Below, in pieces: positions 33,487 through 45,014 of a DNA stretch of 64,000 nucleotides. The notes beneath the pieces are model-generated. The model did no database searches and had not been told where the DNA came from. It saw only the letters and a program-made list of their open reading frames with translations. Positions within the stretch are counted from its first letter, which is position 1, and the number at the start of each line of letters is the position of its first letter. This DNA is from Tricholoma matsutake (lineage: Eukaryota; Basidiomycota; Agaricomycetes; Agaricales; Tricholomataceae): NCBI GenBank assembly GCA_026075535.2, contig AP026542.1, positions 3,348,001-3,412,000 of the forward strand, in the 5' to 3' direction. The position numbers and the translations under genes were made by a program.

Positions 33487-34975
33487 ATGTCTCTAGGTTT
33501 CGATTATATGCCGATTGATAATCTACATCAACACATTCTTCACTATGCAGCTGCTGCTGTACAGATCCGTCTCCCTATCCTTATGGATGTGCTCCCCTCC
33601 ATCAATGCTGATGATGCCACAACATCTGAAGCAGTGAAGAGTCAAGCGAAGAAGTGGTCAGATCAAGAAATTGAAGACCTCGTTGCTTTCTTGTACAACC
33701 ACCGTTCTGAAGCCAGCTCTCCAGGGAACTTCAAGCCAGTTGTCTGGACAGCAGCTAAACTGCATCTTGACACCAAGCACCCACATTCTCTGCAAACAAT
33801 AGCTGCCATCAAAGCCAAGTTTACTATGGTGCGTGATATAATCATTCTACATCCTTTTCCTCCATTTTACCATTCTACTAGTACAAAGATATGTACAGGG
33901 TGGTTGAGGATTACTATGGAAGGTCGGGAATGGGTGCAATGCCTGCTGGATCAGGTATCTGGGCACAAACGAGTGCCGAGCTTCAACATTACAAGGATTT
34001 TGAGAAGAATTTAGGGAAGGAACAGGTACGTTCCTATTATATTGTTATTTTCATATGTATCTAACCTTCAAATCACAGAAAAGGTACTGTCGTCAGCTCC
34101 TCAATGCATCATTTCCACAATATGCGAAAATGCAAGCGATCATGGAGAAATCTATCACGAAAGGTCAATTTGCACACAGGGGCACTGCCCAAGCCCCTCC
34201 CAACCTCTTGATTGATGGGAATGGTGAGGTTAATGAGACTGGGCATGCTGCCCCTTCGTCTTCAGCCAGGATCATCTTTCCTGCCACACAAGATGGCTTG
34301 ACTTTCATGGATGTTGTTGATCCAGCCCTCCCATCAACGTTGTCACGTCCTTTACTAGGCCAACTACCTGCAACAGCCTCATCTTCACTCTCTATCCTAT
34401 CAGTCCCGACAACGACTCCATCCTCAGCCCCTCTTGCTTTGGCATTCTCACAGCCCCCTTCGCATCCCCTTACATCAGCATTCTCACAGCCCCCTGCTTC
34501 GGCATCTTCACATCCCCCTATGTCAGCATCCTCACATCCCCCTACCCCGGCATCAGCTCCTAGCATGCCCTCAGTGAAATCGAAGTCATCAGGAAAACGC
34601 AAACGGGCATCAGGGGATGATCACATGCCCAATCGGCCACCATCCAAAACTGCTTCAAAGCCACAATCAAGTGTAACGACATCGACGAAGACCAATACAA
34701 GCATCTCTGCTCTCGTTGGAGCAACTGGGGCCATCAACAATCTTAATATGACTATGCAACAAAGCCTGTTTCAATCGGATGCGCGGTGAATCGAGTTGGC
34801 AATGGAGCTGATCAAAAATGCAGACCATATTGATGATAATGAACGAGGTGCTCTTTCATTCTATTATAGCAATAATCCAAATGCTGCCGGTAGTCTCATA
34901 GCCATGTCTGATGTGCAGCGGGAAAATACATTGCATTATGCTCTCCAAACGATCTTGAAGCCAGCTGTATCCTAA
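33487..34975 (+). pseudogene. Myb/SANT-like DNA-binding protein of a Harbinger element
   Basis: From the start MSLGFDYMPIDNL (33,487), the first exon carries KKWSDQEIEDLVAFLYNH, then VWTAAKLHLD and IAAIKAKFTM. A GTGCGT..CTACTAG intron leads to YKDMYRVVEDYYGRSGMG, the end of a trihelix/SANT-type fold. A second intron (GTACGT..TCACAG, about 34,026-34,078) leads to a Ser/Pro/Ala-rich part with AFSQPP/SASSHPP repeats (34,440-34,550). The frame is open to a TGA at 34,787 and then continues with IELAMELIKNADHIDDNERG to a TAA at 34,973. PIF/Harbinger elements carry exactly such a Myb-like partner for their transposase, and that gene is next door in convergent orientation. Confidence 0.75.
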
Positions 34976-35037
34976 ATTTTTGTACACTAACTGTACTGTA
35001 CACTGTATTACTCTACATCTGTATTGTACAAAAATTC
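34974..35037. terminator. Inverted repeat between convergent Harbinger genes
   Basis: AAATTTTTGTACA (34,974-34,986) is mirrored by TGTACAAAAATT (35,025-35,036). It spans the stop codons of the two convergent genes. It could mark shared 3' ends, but a polyadenylation role is only an inference. Confidence 0.3.
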
Positions 35038-36384
35038 ATCAACATCGTCACTGGCCTCGCATTCTCGCAAAATTGCCTGATAGCTATTCCACATTGACTG
35101 TGCAATCTTGTTTCGCTGACCCGCAACCACCCCATTTGGGTTGTTGTCTTCTACATTGCTGGCTTGTTGCACAAAGCCATCACCAGTGTGGCCACCTTGG
35201 TTTGGGTATTCTTCACTTGCAAGTTCTTCTTTGTGATGATCATGAATGTGAATAAAACTATGTATAGCACACAATGCTGCCGGAATTTGTGCTTGGATTG
35301 TCATGTCATATTCTGGGCCAATCAAAAGTATGCGAAAGTGCTTCTTGAGAACTCCAAAAATGCGCTCGATTACATTTCTTGCCTGAGCATGACGCAAGTT
35401 GAAAAGCTCCTCCTTATTTTGTGGTCTGGACATTTCATGAATTTAGGCATGCCTTATACTGAAAAACACAAACATACCGTAATGAGGCATGCCCCCATTC
35501 AGCAAGATGATAACGGATGCTGCAGTAGGGAACAAGAAGCTCCTTGCAATGTGGGAAGCCTGCATCGGCAAGGAGATACAATCCCTCAGGTACAATTAGA
35601 TCATCAGAGATCGCACTTTCATAAACTCAGGCATCTGATGCAGAGCCCTCCCATCTGGTAAGGACATATGTGAAAAGAAGATTGAACAAACAACTGAACA
35701 AGCAGTTCTGTGATATGAAGCCCTTCTGGTTGCGCCACGCTTCATGATACTCAGCATGAGCAGTGGCATGGATGTGGCTACCATCGATTGCCCCAAGGGC
35801 AGATCGGAGAAAAGGCCATAATTTCGGATTGTTGAAAAGTCTTGATGAAGGTGGATCATTGGGGGATATTTGTTTTATGTATTTGGAATTGAAAGGAGCA
35901 AATGCAAAGATATGAGCCATTTTATGGAAGTATCTGTGAACCTATGAGTCCAAAATGATGATAGCAGAAATAAATGAATTTTTTACACAGATATCGTCTT
36001 GGGAGCATGTTGAAACCTTTCCTCAAGATGGCGGATAGGAAGACCAGTGACACAACAATATAGAAAAATAGCAAGATGCTCTTCAAGAGTGATGTACTTG
36101 GAATCCCCATGGCCCATCCCTCATAATTCAGACACGAGAGCCCTGAAAACTTGCTTATTCATTCCAAGAGCTGTGTGAATGCACTTCGGATGACCATGGA
36201 GTAGTTCATTGACCCAAGCCTGCCCTGTGAGAATTGACATGTAATATGGCTCCTTGAAATAATACTGCTGTATAATCTTCAAGGTTTCAGGAATGACAAT
36301 GTTGACGATCAGAACAACAAGTTGCTGAGCAATTTGAGCAAAAAGCTCTTGCTGTGAGGAATTTTGCTGATGGGGAGGAACCAT
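35008..36384 (-). pseudogene. PIF/Harbinger DDE transposase
   Basis: The first true methionine (MVPPHQQ, 36,384) starts the protein. Motifs in order are YITLEEHLAIFLYCCVTG, APKTIS|VHRYFHKM across a 47-nt intron (35,942-35,988), FLRSALGAIDGSHI (first catalytic Asp), FTYVLTRWEGSASD, VPEGLYLLADAGF (second Asp), then across another intron HASLRPQNKEELFNLRHA, and ARNVIERIFGVLKKHFRILL (third acidic residue, Glu). This is the DDE_Tnp_4 architecture. Two in-frame stops (about 36,123 and 35,627-35,629) are both TGA. At the latter, arginine (SDARVYE) is expected. Otherwise it is complete and forms a pair with the Myb/SANT gene. Confidence 0.85.
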
Positions 36385-36549
36385 GGTGATGATTTGCACA
36401 TTTCATTGGAATGCTCTCGAAATACTATCATAGGCATCTATCGATCAGTCGATATCGATAATCACGAAGTGATCCATTAAGAGCTATGAGTGAATGAATT
36501 TCTTCAGCACCACCGGCAGGTCTGAATTGCCCTGGGACCCTCGCATCCG

Positions 36550-39500
36550 ATGATTGATGGTTATTCAGCAGTTCACACAAGCAACCAACATCTCATGCCT
36601 ATCAAAAAATTCAATCCTAATCTCAGAAATATAGCCAGTGGTGACACTCTAATTATCAGCACTACCAGCCATTACACAGCTCGAGGCCTGGTGAAGAAGA
36701 TGAAAGTTAGCAAGCAAAATTCACACTCCTCCATGTCCCCATCCAAGTCCCCTTCCAAACCTATCAAAGGATTGACTCCCTCGGTTTCAGTTGAAGATGA
36801 ACAAAATATTAACTTTGACAATGTGCTCTTAGAACCCCTCCAACTTCCAAAGTCTAAGGTGAGAGCCTTACCCATTTGGCCCTCGATACCTTTTTGACCT
36901 TTTGTATTCAGTCACAAAATGACTACATGAGGGATTACCTGCATAAAAGGAAGTTCTATTTAGCACGTATTCTCTCATCTGAGGTGCCTCCGATCAAGAT
37001 GCTTTGCAGCAGCTGTGGGTCATCAGGAGACTGGCATTGTTTGGACTGTCTTGGATGTCTGATGTTTTGCAAGGACTGTTGTCAGAAGGCTCATCGGAAC
37101 AACCCCTTTCACAAGATTCAACACTGGGAAAATGAGTACTTCAAAGATTCCACCCTTCTACAGGCCGGTCTTACCCTTCACTTCGGTCATGGTGGGAAGC
37201 TATGCCCCTCAAACCCCAGTGATGACTCCCACCAAGAAGAGGGTGAGGATGAACGGCTGTTTGGCCTTCCTGATCTCCCATCCGAGTTATTGGATGATGA
37301 TGATGACCTCGAGTTTGGCTCAGTTCCTTTCTCTCAAATGGAATTGGAAGATGATGGATCATTGCTGGAGAGAGATGTTAGGGATAAAACTACCTATGCA
37401 AAGAATGTACTAGTCATCATTCATAGCAATGGTGTCCACCATCTTCTGATCCAATGGTGCAGGTGCCCTGGACACATACCTGATGATATACAGGCCCTTG
37501 ATCTGCACTTCTTCCCTGCCTCCTTCAAGCAAGTCAAGACCTTGTTCACATTTGAAGGTCTAGATTCCTTCCTTGCCGAAAACCAGGAGTGCAAATCCTC
37601 TGCTTGGCATTACTACCAGAAGCTGAGGAGATTTACCTCCACATGCTTTCCCGAAACTATTCCAGTAAGCTCCATCCCACCAATTGAAATACTGATCATC
37701 ACAACACTGATACTCATGTAATCTGCCAGGACCGATATCGGGAACTTCTCCGATGTACAAGGCAATTCTGGAACCTCAAACATCTGAAGTGGCATGGATT
37801 TGGGCATAATGTTGAAAGTCCAGGACTCGGGGATCTCGCTGTCCTTTGCCCCGCCTGTCCACAGGTTGGGATTAATTTGCCCGAAGATTGGAAGAATGAT
37901 GAAGAACAGCAAGCACTACTTTTACACCAAGTCCCCGATAAACACTAAAGATATTTTAGATGGGTTTATACTCGGTCTTTTGCCATTGATGGGAATTTTA
38001 CAGCTTCTCATCAACGTCAGAAATGACCCGAGGATGACGTGCCACTGACAAATGGCCAGAGCTTTATGACAGAGAGCTCAGATTATAAAGCTCACCTCAA
38101 GATAGCCAGGGAATTCAAGCAGCCTCCCTGTACATGCAACGAGTTCAAAGCTGATCGGAATGTCAATGTTGCTGGCTATGATGCAACTGGTATCAGATCG
38201 GTGGTTTGTCTTCGGCATGGATTTTTTCAACCTGAGGCCACCATTGACTTTCAAAAAGGAGAGCAGTAAGTCTCTTCCCATCACGAATCCTCAATTTACA
38301 AGCCCTTTCATCTGAGTTTACAGGCAGAAAAACATCGACTATGCAATTTGTAAAGCCCTGAACAGCAAGATGATGAAGGGGATCAATCGATTGCTACTCA
38401 TATACGACATCTTTTGTCAGTGGATAATCAACTTTCACCTCCAAGTGAATCAGTCACCCTTTCTGTCTATCCCAGAAGGTCTTAGGATCACAGGAGCGAT
38501 CGGGGACTTTCATGTGGTAGGACACGTTGATGATTGCCTTCCTAGATATACATTGGTGTATGTGCCAGGGAGTGGTGTAATTGATGGCGAAATTGTGGAA
38601 ACTTTGTGGGCTGTCTTGAACGAAACATCCCGAAGTGCCAAGAGTGCAACTATGGCCCATCGGAATGAAATTCTGGATGACCACATGAATCACTCGAACT
38701 GGAAAAAGCTAATTGGCATGAGTAAATGTCTCATCATCCTTCCCCTACACTGAATATTGACTGTGTTACTCAATGTAGAATCATCGTTGGTTTGGAAGAT
38801 GAAACGGGCAATGAATTTGTTGAAGGGGTTGGAAGAATCCTATAAGAAACTGACTGAGTCAGCGGCACCAGCATATTTAGAAGCTTGGAGAGAGGGTGAG
38901 ATGACGGCGCAACAAAATAGGGATGAAAATGTCAAGAGTATGGATTACTATGCCCTGAAATGCAAACAAGGTACTGTCCTCTTCATTTCTTATTTCCAAT
39001 CTCCTGAACTCAAGCATTACCTGGATCAGCCCCAGGTAAAGCCGAGATGCAGTTACAATTGAGCTGAGAACAGCCTTCAGGCAAAGTCTCTTCAGTGGAA
39101 TTCCTTTTGGAAGGGATCTCAATTCAAGAGTCTCAGTAAGCATTTAGTAAAGCTATTGTCAGCATTTTCACTCCTTTCTTGGGATAGGCTGTCATTACAA
39201 AGTTACCTGAGACAGGTTGGTGGTGTCCTGACGATGACCAAGCAAATCGAAATTACTAAGAAACGAAGTTGGCTTCTCACAAGAATCTTGGATCATCAGA
39301 GGAAAGCAAATCACTTTCTCCGACCTGACTCATCATCGGAAAATATCAGTTCCTCCTATGAACCCTCCAAAGTCTTCGTCACTGATGACGATGGTGAGAT
39401 TGATCTAATCTCTTGCCCTGTTTCATCCAACCCATTCAATGATGTGGGACCGGGGAACAGGCCTGAGACTTCCATCATTGCATTGCCATCATCTCTGACT

Positions 39501-40218
39501 GCCAAAGCAATCAGAGAGAGAGGGCTGGTGGAGCTGGCAAAGCTTGAGACAGAACTTCGGAGTGGGCAGTGCAACGACAACCTCAAAGGGATCAGGCTCA
39601 TGCTGGGAAAGAAAGCTTTCTTGTTCATTATGAAGATCCGACTCAAGGGACCTAAAACAGGAAAAACAAAATCTTGGGATGGTATTCACTCTACCGACCA
39701 GGCCTTACGACTCTATGCTCAAAACTATCGGGCTGGTAGGGAAGCCCTGGTGTCATTGGGAGCTTCAAAAGAAATGCTAGATCAATTCCAAATCCTTGAT
39801 CAGAGCCATCTAAAGACGAGTACTACATTGATAAACCCAAAGGAGTCTGGATGGAAGCATGATTCATTGCCATGGTTCTGGTATATGGATGTCGAGGGTG
39901 ACAGTTTGTCATCTAATTATATGAAAGAATGTGAGTGGATGAAAGATTGACTGATGTGTAAAACTAAAGATATATATGTAGTTCACCAGGTGAACTGGCT
40001 GAGAGCAAAAGCAGCATTTGAATGAGCGACGGAGGAAAACACCCTTGTTCAGTATGAGATGAAATGGACAACAGCATACTTCAATCATCAGGAGGAAGAG
40101 AAAAGAGGCTGATTACTCTCATGGACATAAGATCTATGCTGCACAACAGGAGGCGATGTGGGAGGATTTTGCTGATACAGCAAGGAAGTCATTTATTAGA
40201 TTGGGGGTGAATATTGAT
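36550..40218 (+). pseudogene. KDZ transposase with CxC2 cysteine cluster
   Basis: An N-terminal Ser/Lys-rich region precedes a cysteine cluster (CSSCGSSGDWHCLDC, CKDCCQKAHRNNPFH), the CxC2 module of Kyakuja-Dileera-Zisupton transposases. Then come DLHFFPASFKQVKTLFTF, CPACPQ, and the catalytic parts: SFAIDGNFTA (first Asp, about 37,987), LLLIYDIFCQW (second Asp, about 38,400) and VIDGEIVETLWAVLNE (Glu, about 38,585). The C-terminus has KGPKTGKTKSWDG and VNWLRAKA..YEMKWTTAYFNH. At least six introns of about 50-65 nt fit. Stops occur at about 37,947 (TAA) and 38,024 (TGA). The catalytic signature is intact, so it died recently or the stops reflect errors or missed introns. Confidence 0.85.
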
Positions 40219-40236
40219 TAGAGTAGTAGTACATAA

Positions 40237-41145
40237 GTGTCCCGACCCGACACTAGATAACCCGATGAAATGACCCGACAAAATGACCCAGCGAAATGGC
40301 CAGATAAGTATTCCGACCTGACACTAGATGACCCGACACTAGATGACCCGATAAATGACCTGACAAAATGACCCGACAAAATGACCTGACAAAATGATCA
40401 GATGCAATGACCTGACAAAATGACCCAACAAAATGATCACCTGACAAAATGACCCGATGACCGGACAAAATGACCCGACAAAACGACCCAACACAATGAG
40501 CCAACACCAGATGACCCGACACTATGACCCGATAAAACAAGTCGTTTATTGGGTCATAGTGTCAGCTCATCTGGTGTTGGCTCATTGTGTTGGGTCATTT
40601 TGTTGGGTCATTTTGTTGGGTCATTTTGTCGGGTCATTTTGTTGGGTCATTTTGTTGGGTCATTTTGTTGGGTCATTTTGTTGGGTCATTTTGTTGGGTC
40701 ATTTTGTTGGGTCATTTTGTTGGGTCATTTTGTTGGGTCATTTTGTCGGGTCATTTTGTTGGGTCATTGCATCGGGTCGTTTTGTCGGATCATCTGGTCG
40801 GGTCATCTACTGTCGGGTCATCTGGTGTCGGGTCGGAATACTTATCTGGCCATTTTGTCCCGACACCAGATGACCCGACACAATGACCCGACAAAATGAC
40901 CCGACAAAATGACCTGACAAAATGACCCGACAAAATGACCTGACAAAATGACCCGACACCAGATGACCCGACACCAGATGACCCAACAAACCGACAAAAT
41001 GACCCGACAAAATGACCCGACAAAATGACCCAACAAAATGACCCAACAAAATGACCCGACAAAATGACCCAACAAAATGACCCGACACCAGATGACCTGA
41101 ATACTTATCTGGCCATTTTGTTGGGTCATTTTGTCGGATTGATCT
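40237..41145. repeat. 13-bp minisatellite, second array, several inverted blocks
   Basis: Blocks alternate in orientation: TGACCCGACAAAA units at 40,245-40,540, the complement (mostly GTTGGGTCATTTT) at 40,545-40,855, the first orientation again at 40,857-41,095, and a short reversed piece to 41,145. GAATACTTATCTGGCCA lies at or near three of the turning points (about 40,300 in reverse, 40,840 and 41,100). It begins directly after the KDZ gene. The unit is the same as at 29.5-30.2 kb. Confidence 0.9.
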
Positions 41146-41406
41146 CACTTTCATTTTGCAGGGTGGTTTTATATTGTTGTAATCGTTTCACATACATTCA
41201 AATATCTTTCATGGTCCAAATGTAAATAATGATTATCCAATATATAATTCCATAGGTAAGCCTCTCTCCATTATCTCAAATCATCCTGTATAGCTGCCCG
41301 AATACTAGCCACTCTTGTTTGACTCTCCAACATGTTTCGATATCCTGCCATCATAGCAGGTAGGAGTTCCCTTGGAAGTATAGGATGGTGTTGCCTGGTG
41401 GTTTCA

Positions 41407-42847
41407 TCACCAGTGATGTTCTAAGATGATCACAATGAGCATTGTCCAGTTACATTTAAAATTAAATCCAAGATGAAGAGGATCACTCACAAATTCTCTA
41501 TGTGCCTGAAGTGCTTGCTCCAGACTCATACCCCACTGGTTGTTCAAAGATATTGAGAACCAGGGCTGTCTTTTCTGGCCACTAGTGGTGGGATGTTCTT
41601 GTAAGTAATTAGAATGCAATCCTCTAATCTTTTCAAGGAGTCCAAGGAGCTCTTCTTCTGCCTTGACAATATGATGCATTTGCTTATAAACTTCTGGAAC
41701 TATAATGTGGAAACTCTTCAGATAACATTTCCCCAGGAATTGTCAACCCGCAGCCTGTCCGATTTTGGAAAACCGAATGAAATGACAGCTCCCATTGGTT
41801 CACTTACCGATTCTTCTCTAATCATTTGCAGATATTGCAATTTATGCTCCGTTGAATGATTACTATCGGGACAGATTGCTGCCATGAACAAACTCTGTGA
41901 GCAGAGAAGATCCATGAATTCCTGTGCTTCGGTGTTGTTCGAAAAGGGGAAATCAATGACACCTTCATGGATAAATGCTGGCAATACATTCCAGTTGATG
42001 CTCATGGTTGGTGATTTGACCACAAGTAAATATATCCAATGTTGATCGTTACATAAGTTGCATAGCCATAAGCAGACTTCCAATCATCAAGACTCCATTA
42101 TCTACTTTTGATCACCGGGTTAAAGGCAAGGTAAGTCGGACTGGACATTCCACATTGGAGACCTCCTCATCATCTACATCTTCCCTTTCTATCAAGAGCT
42201 CTCCCACAGCCACATGTACCATTCCCAATGCCAGCAACGAGTCCTGCTGACTTTGGCTGACATCAAGCAAAACCTTGATCAGAAGGAAGGGGCAATTTCA
42301 TTGACACCTGGCCCCACCTGTTATCAATAAAAAATATTATCATTCTAGTATCTAATAATGAGATGTAGTGCTACATACCACGTTCTGGAATCTTGGTACA
42401 TCTGGGAAAAGGTCTGGATTGATGACCATGGGAGTACTGATGATCCACCAAGGATCGAGGTATGGTTCCACAATCCTTGTCAAGTCGATGTCGGTAGTAG
42501 CCTCCCTGAGCGACAAAAGGCTTCCCTTGAATGTGCCGATGTCCGAACTTGATACATCCATGACCAAGGAGTGCAATCTTTTTTGAAAAGGGGTGAGATA
42601 AAGGAACTTGTTCTCAAGGATCATCCATCCAAGTATAATTTCCAGAATCCCCTAACACTGGATAAAAATGTAGTTATGTAGGAGTAATGCAACTTACAAG
42701 TTCTTGCTTCATCCTGGCTTTCCAAATATGATAATACTCATTGAGACCCGACTGACGATGAGGCTGTTTAGCTTCAAGTGTCACTGCTCTAGCCTGGGAG
42801 CAGAGATAATCAACAACTGCCTGGCATGTTACTTTCGGAGCACTCAT
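41407..42847 (-). CDS. Multi-exon cargo protein, unrecognised
   Basis: The start at 42,847 gives MSAPKVTCQAVVDYLCSQAR, then EYYHIWKARMKQEL and an intron. The exon 42,352-42,624 reads FLYLTPFQKRLHSLVMDVSS and YLDPWWIISTPMVINPDLFP. Further exons down to 41,407 contain LPAFIHEGVIDFPFSNN, LQYLQMIREESVSEP and WFSISLNNQWGMSLEQALQA. The exon order is consistent, and short introns with GT-AG borders can be placed, although the segment 42,090-42,340 is unclear. It is head to head with the TET/JBP-like gene, 304 bp away, which suggests a shared promoter. No known domain was recognised. Confidence 0.5.
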
Positions 42848-43150
42848 TGTCGGGAGTAATGATAGATATTGATGAGAATGATTAGAGAAATCAACATCTA
42901 TCATTGATTGCTTATCGGTATCGGAGATCAAAGTCACTGATGATGTTCAGATGATGTTCATAGATGAAAGATAACATCAATCGGGATCAGGATCGGGATG
43001 GACAACAATCACAGCGACATTTCATTTCACTGGACATTCTTGACAATTGGAATGTCAGATATCAGATTGATTTGAGTGATCAGTAGATAAAGGCCCCTCT
43101 GATTTATATAAATACAATCTGTTGTCTATGTCAGATTCATCAGATTCAAC

Positions 43151-44530
43151 ATGTCATTACCATCTAACTCGCCTTTCTTCTTGACTGACACTGTTTCGGA
43201 CTACCTCCGAGCCCGATTTTGGTGGGTGATTTCAAGGAAGCTCCATGAGAATCAGAACGTTCCCGATCTTGCAAAGATGAAGGCAATTTGGCCGATCTAT
43301 AACCAAGAGAATCCTGGCCCACTTCCTCCACTTTCACTATCAGTTCAACTTGCAGTTGACTGTGAACAAATGGCAACAATGGCAGCTGATGCTTATTGCA
43401 ATAGAAGTAATATTTAGATTTTGTCAATTTGAAATTTCTGGCTAAATGATTTCAGTGAAATTCGATGATCTTGATGTGCAAAGATACGACTCAAACATGT
43501 TATCAAAGAGACCGACTGGTCAGAATGACTCCAAGGAGGATTCCTTGATCGTGACAAGCCGTTATGGTGGACAGAGACTACTTACCCAGCCGATCATTGT
43601 CCTAGACATGCATGAACGGATCCTACTTTGGTTCCTGCCTGGCATCCTGAGCCCTGAAAGACAGGTGAGAACTTGTTGATGTAATAATACCCCCCTCTGA
43701 TTCATTCGACTATCACTTGGCTTGTAGAGAATTCTTTGGGAGGCTGCACTGAAGATGGATCAATCTCTCAGAGGATCTCTTACTCTGAATCCGACTCGCA
43801 CAAAATGGCGTTCAGATCCTCAATATTATAAATCTCCTGGAAAATGTCAGCCTTATCCTGGCAATATCAATCTCTTGCCAGCTTGGTTCCAGCAAGCACA
43901 CAATGTAAGTTGAAGGTTTTTATATTTCAGGGCCTTTAATTCTATCTTCTGATTGTTCTAGACTCCTAAATTCAAGCCCGAGATTTCAAAGACCTTGAAG
44001 GCAAGATCGGAGAACCTGAACACACTTGGATGGCTGAAAGAAACTTCGGAATTGTTCGCACTGATGGGTGCCTTGCTCAGCATTGTTCATCCTGAACTGT
44101 ATGAGATTGGTCGGGGGGTGCTGAAGAAGGTGGGAGATTCTCCGGACATGGTAAAGGATGGTGAGGAGGTGCTAGAGGTTTTACAGCTGTGGACAACACC
44201 TTTCTCAGGATATGGTTTGATCAGTAATTGCATCACCCTATGCATCGGGACAACAATTCCCAAGGCTCATGGTATGACTGTTTAACGACCATCGGAGATT
44301 ATGAAAAGGGAGCTTGGTTGAAACTCAAGAACCTTGGATTGGAGCTGGATTATCCTTCGGGAACAATGGTTTTCCTGCTGGGAAAGGTAATCCGACATGG
44401 AATTTCAGAGATTAATGGGAACTGGGTATGTATTGCCCAATATATGAGGGATAATGTTCATGAGAGGATGAGGATGAGATCGCCTGAGTGGACGACAGTG
44501 ACCAAGACTTTCTCATCTGTGCCAGTCTAA
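43151..44530 (+). pseudogene. TET/JBP-type 2OG-Fe(II) dioxygenase with a frameshift
   Basis: Four exons fit: 43,151 to about 43,406, then MKFDDLDVQRYDSNMLSK to SPERQ, then RILWEAALKMDQS to LPAWFQQAHN, then TPKFKPEISKTLKARSENL onward, joined by GT-AG introns of about 50-60 nt. The catalytic domain has HRDNNSQGSWYDCLTTIG (H-x-D iron ligands), GTMVFLLGKVIRHGIS (distal His) and VCIAQYMRDNVHERM. This layout fits the TET/JBP group, which oxidises 5-methylcytosine or thymine in DNA. Two defects stand out: a one-base loss just before HRD at about 44,243, and tryptophan (TGG, 44,423-44,425) where the 2-oxoglutarate-binding arginine is expected. The protein is probably inactive. Confidence 0.75.
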
Positions 44531-44689
44531 AATTGGAAATACAAATCATACTGGGTGACAAATGAACTTTTGTATGGTTATCTTCTGATGTAATGATGTG
44601 GAGCTAGCACTTCAACATATTTTGACCAGCATGCCCAACAGAGAACATAACCTTTGAAGGATGCCATGCACCAATACATGTGACCTTGG

Positions 44690-44911
44690 GGAGACCCTTG
44701 TGTGTCTTCCTTTGACCCATGGGCCCATTCATCATATGGTCCACTGCAGTATTAATATATATAACCCATGGGCCCATCCATCATATGTTCCACTATAGTG
44801 TTGACATGACCCATGGGCCCATTCATGACAAATGGCCTATAGCAGTACTCATATCACCCATAAGCCCATCCTATTTCCATGACCTTATATCTACCACATG
44901 AGCCCACTTAT
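44690..44911. repeat. Right subterminal repeats
   Basis: Four units of about 47 bp start (T/A)(C/A)ACCCATGGGCCCAT. In reverse complement they match the left subterminal units (GGGTGGGCCCATGGG). Confidence 0.75.
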
Positions 44912-45014
44912 CTACTATGGTCTGTTATAATCCATGGGCCCAGATTAGCTGGACCATTTCAAACAGCTTAAAGCCACCATTAGTTGGTCCATTTGTAATG
45001 GTCCAAATACACTG
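44912..45014 (-). repeat. Right terminal inverted repeat
   Basis: On the minus strand from 45,014 it begins CAGTGTATTTGGACCATTA and matches the left repeat at 24,305. The Plavaka frame runs up to it as DGNSPFS. Confidence 0.8.

Larger units (their letters stand above)
24305..45014. mobile_element. 20.7-kb element with terminal inverted repeats and KDZ transposase
   Basis: The left end (from 24,305 rightward) and the right end (from 45,014 leftward on the minus strand) share about 100 bp at roughly 80% identity by eye, beginning CAGTG..TTT.GACCATTA and including ACTAATGGTGGCTTTA and AATGGTCCAGCTAAT.TGGGC. Both ends continue inward with repeats of the type GATGATGGGTGGGCCCATGGG. Outside both ends lie the two halves of one Plavaka gene. 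Inside are a KDZ transposase, a TET/JBP-like gene, a Zn2Cys6-like protein, other cargo, a Harbinger pair and minisatellites. I found no target duplication, so the exact ends could be a few bases off. The inference is one giant KDZ transposon. Confidence 0.8.

Noticed and set aside
29505..41145. Telomere-like or CRISPR array
   Set aside because: The 13-bp unit is not a known telomere repeat, and there are no unique spacers between units. The genome is eukaryotic.
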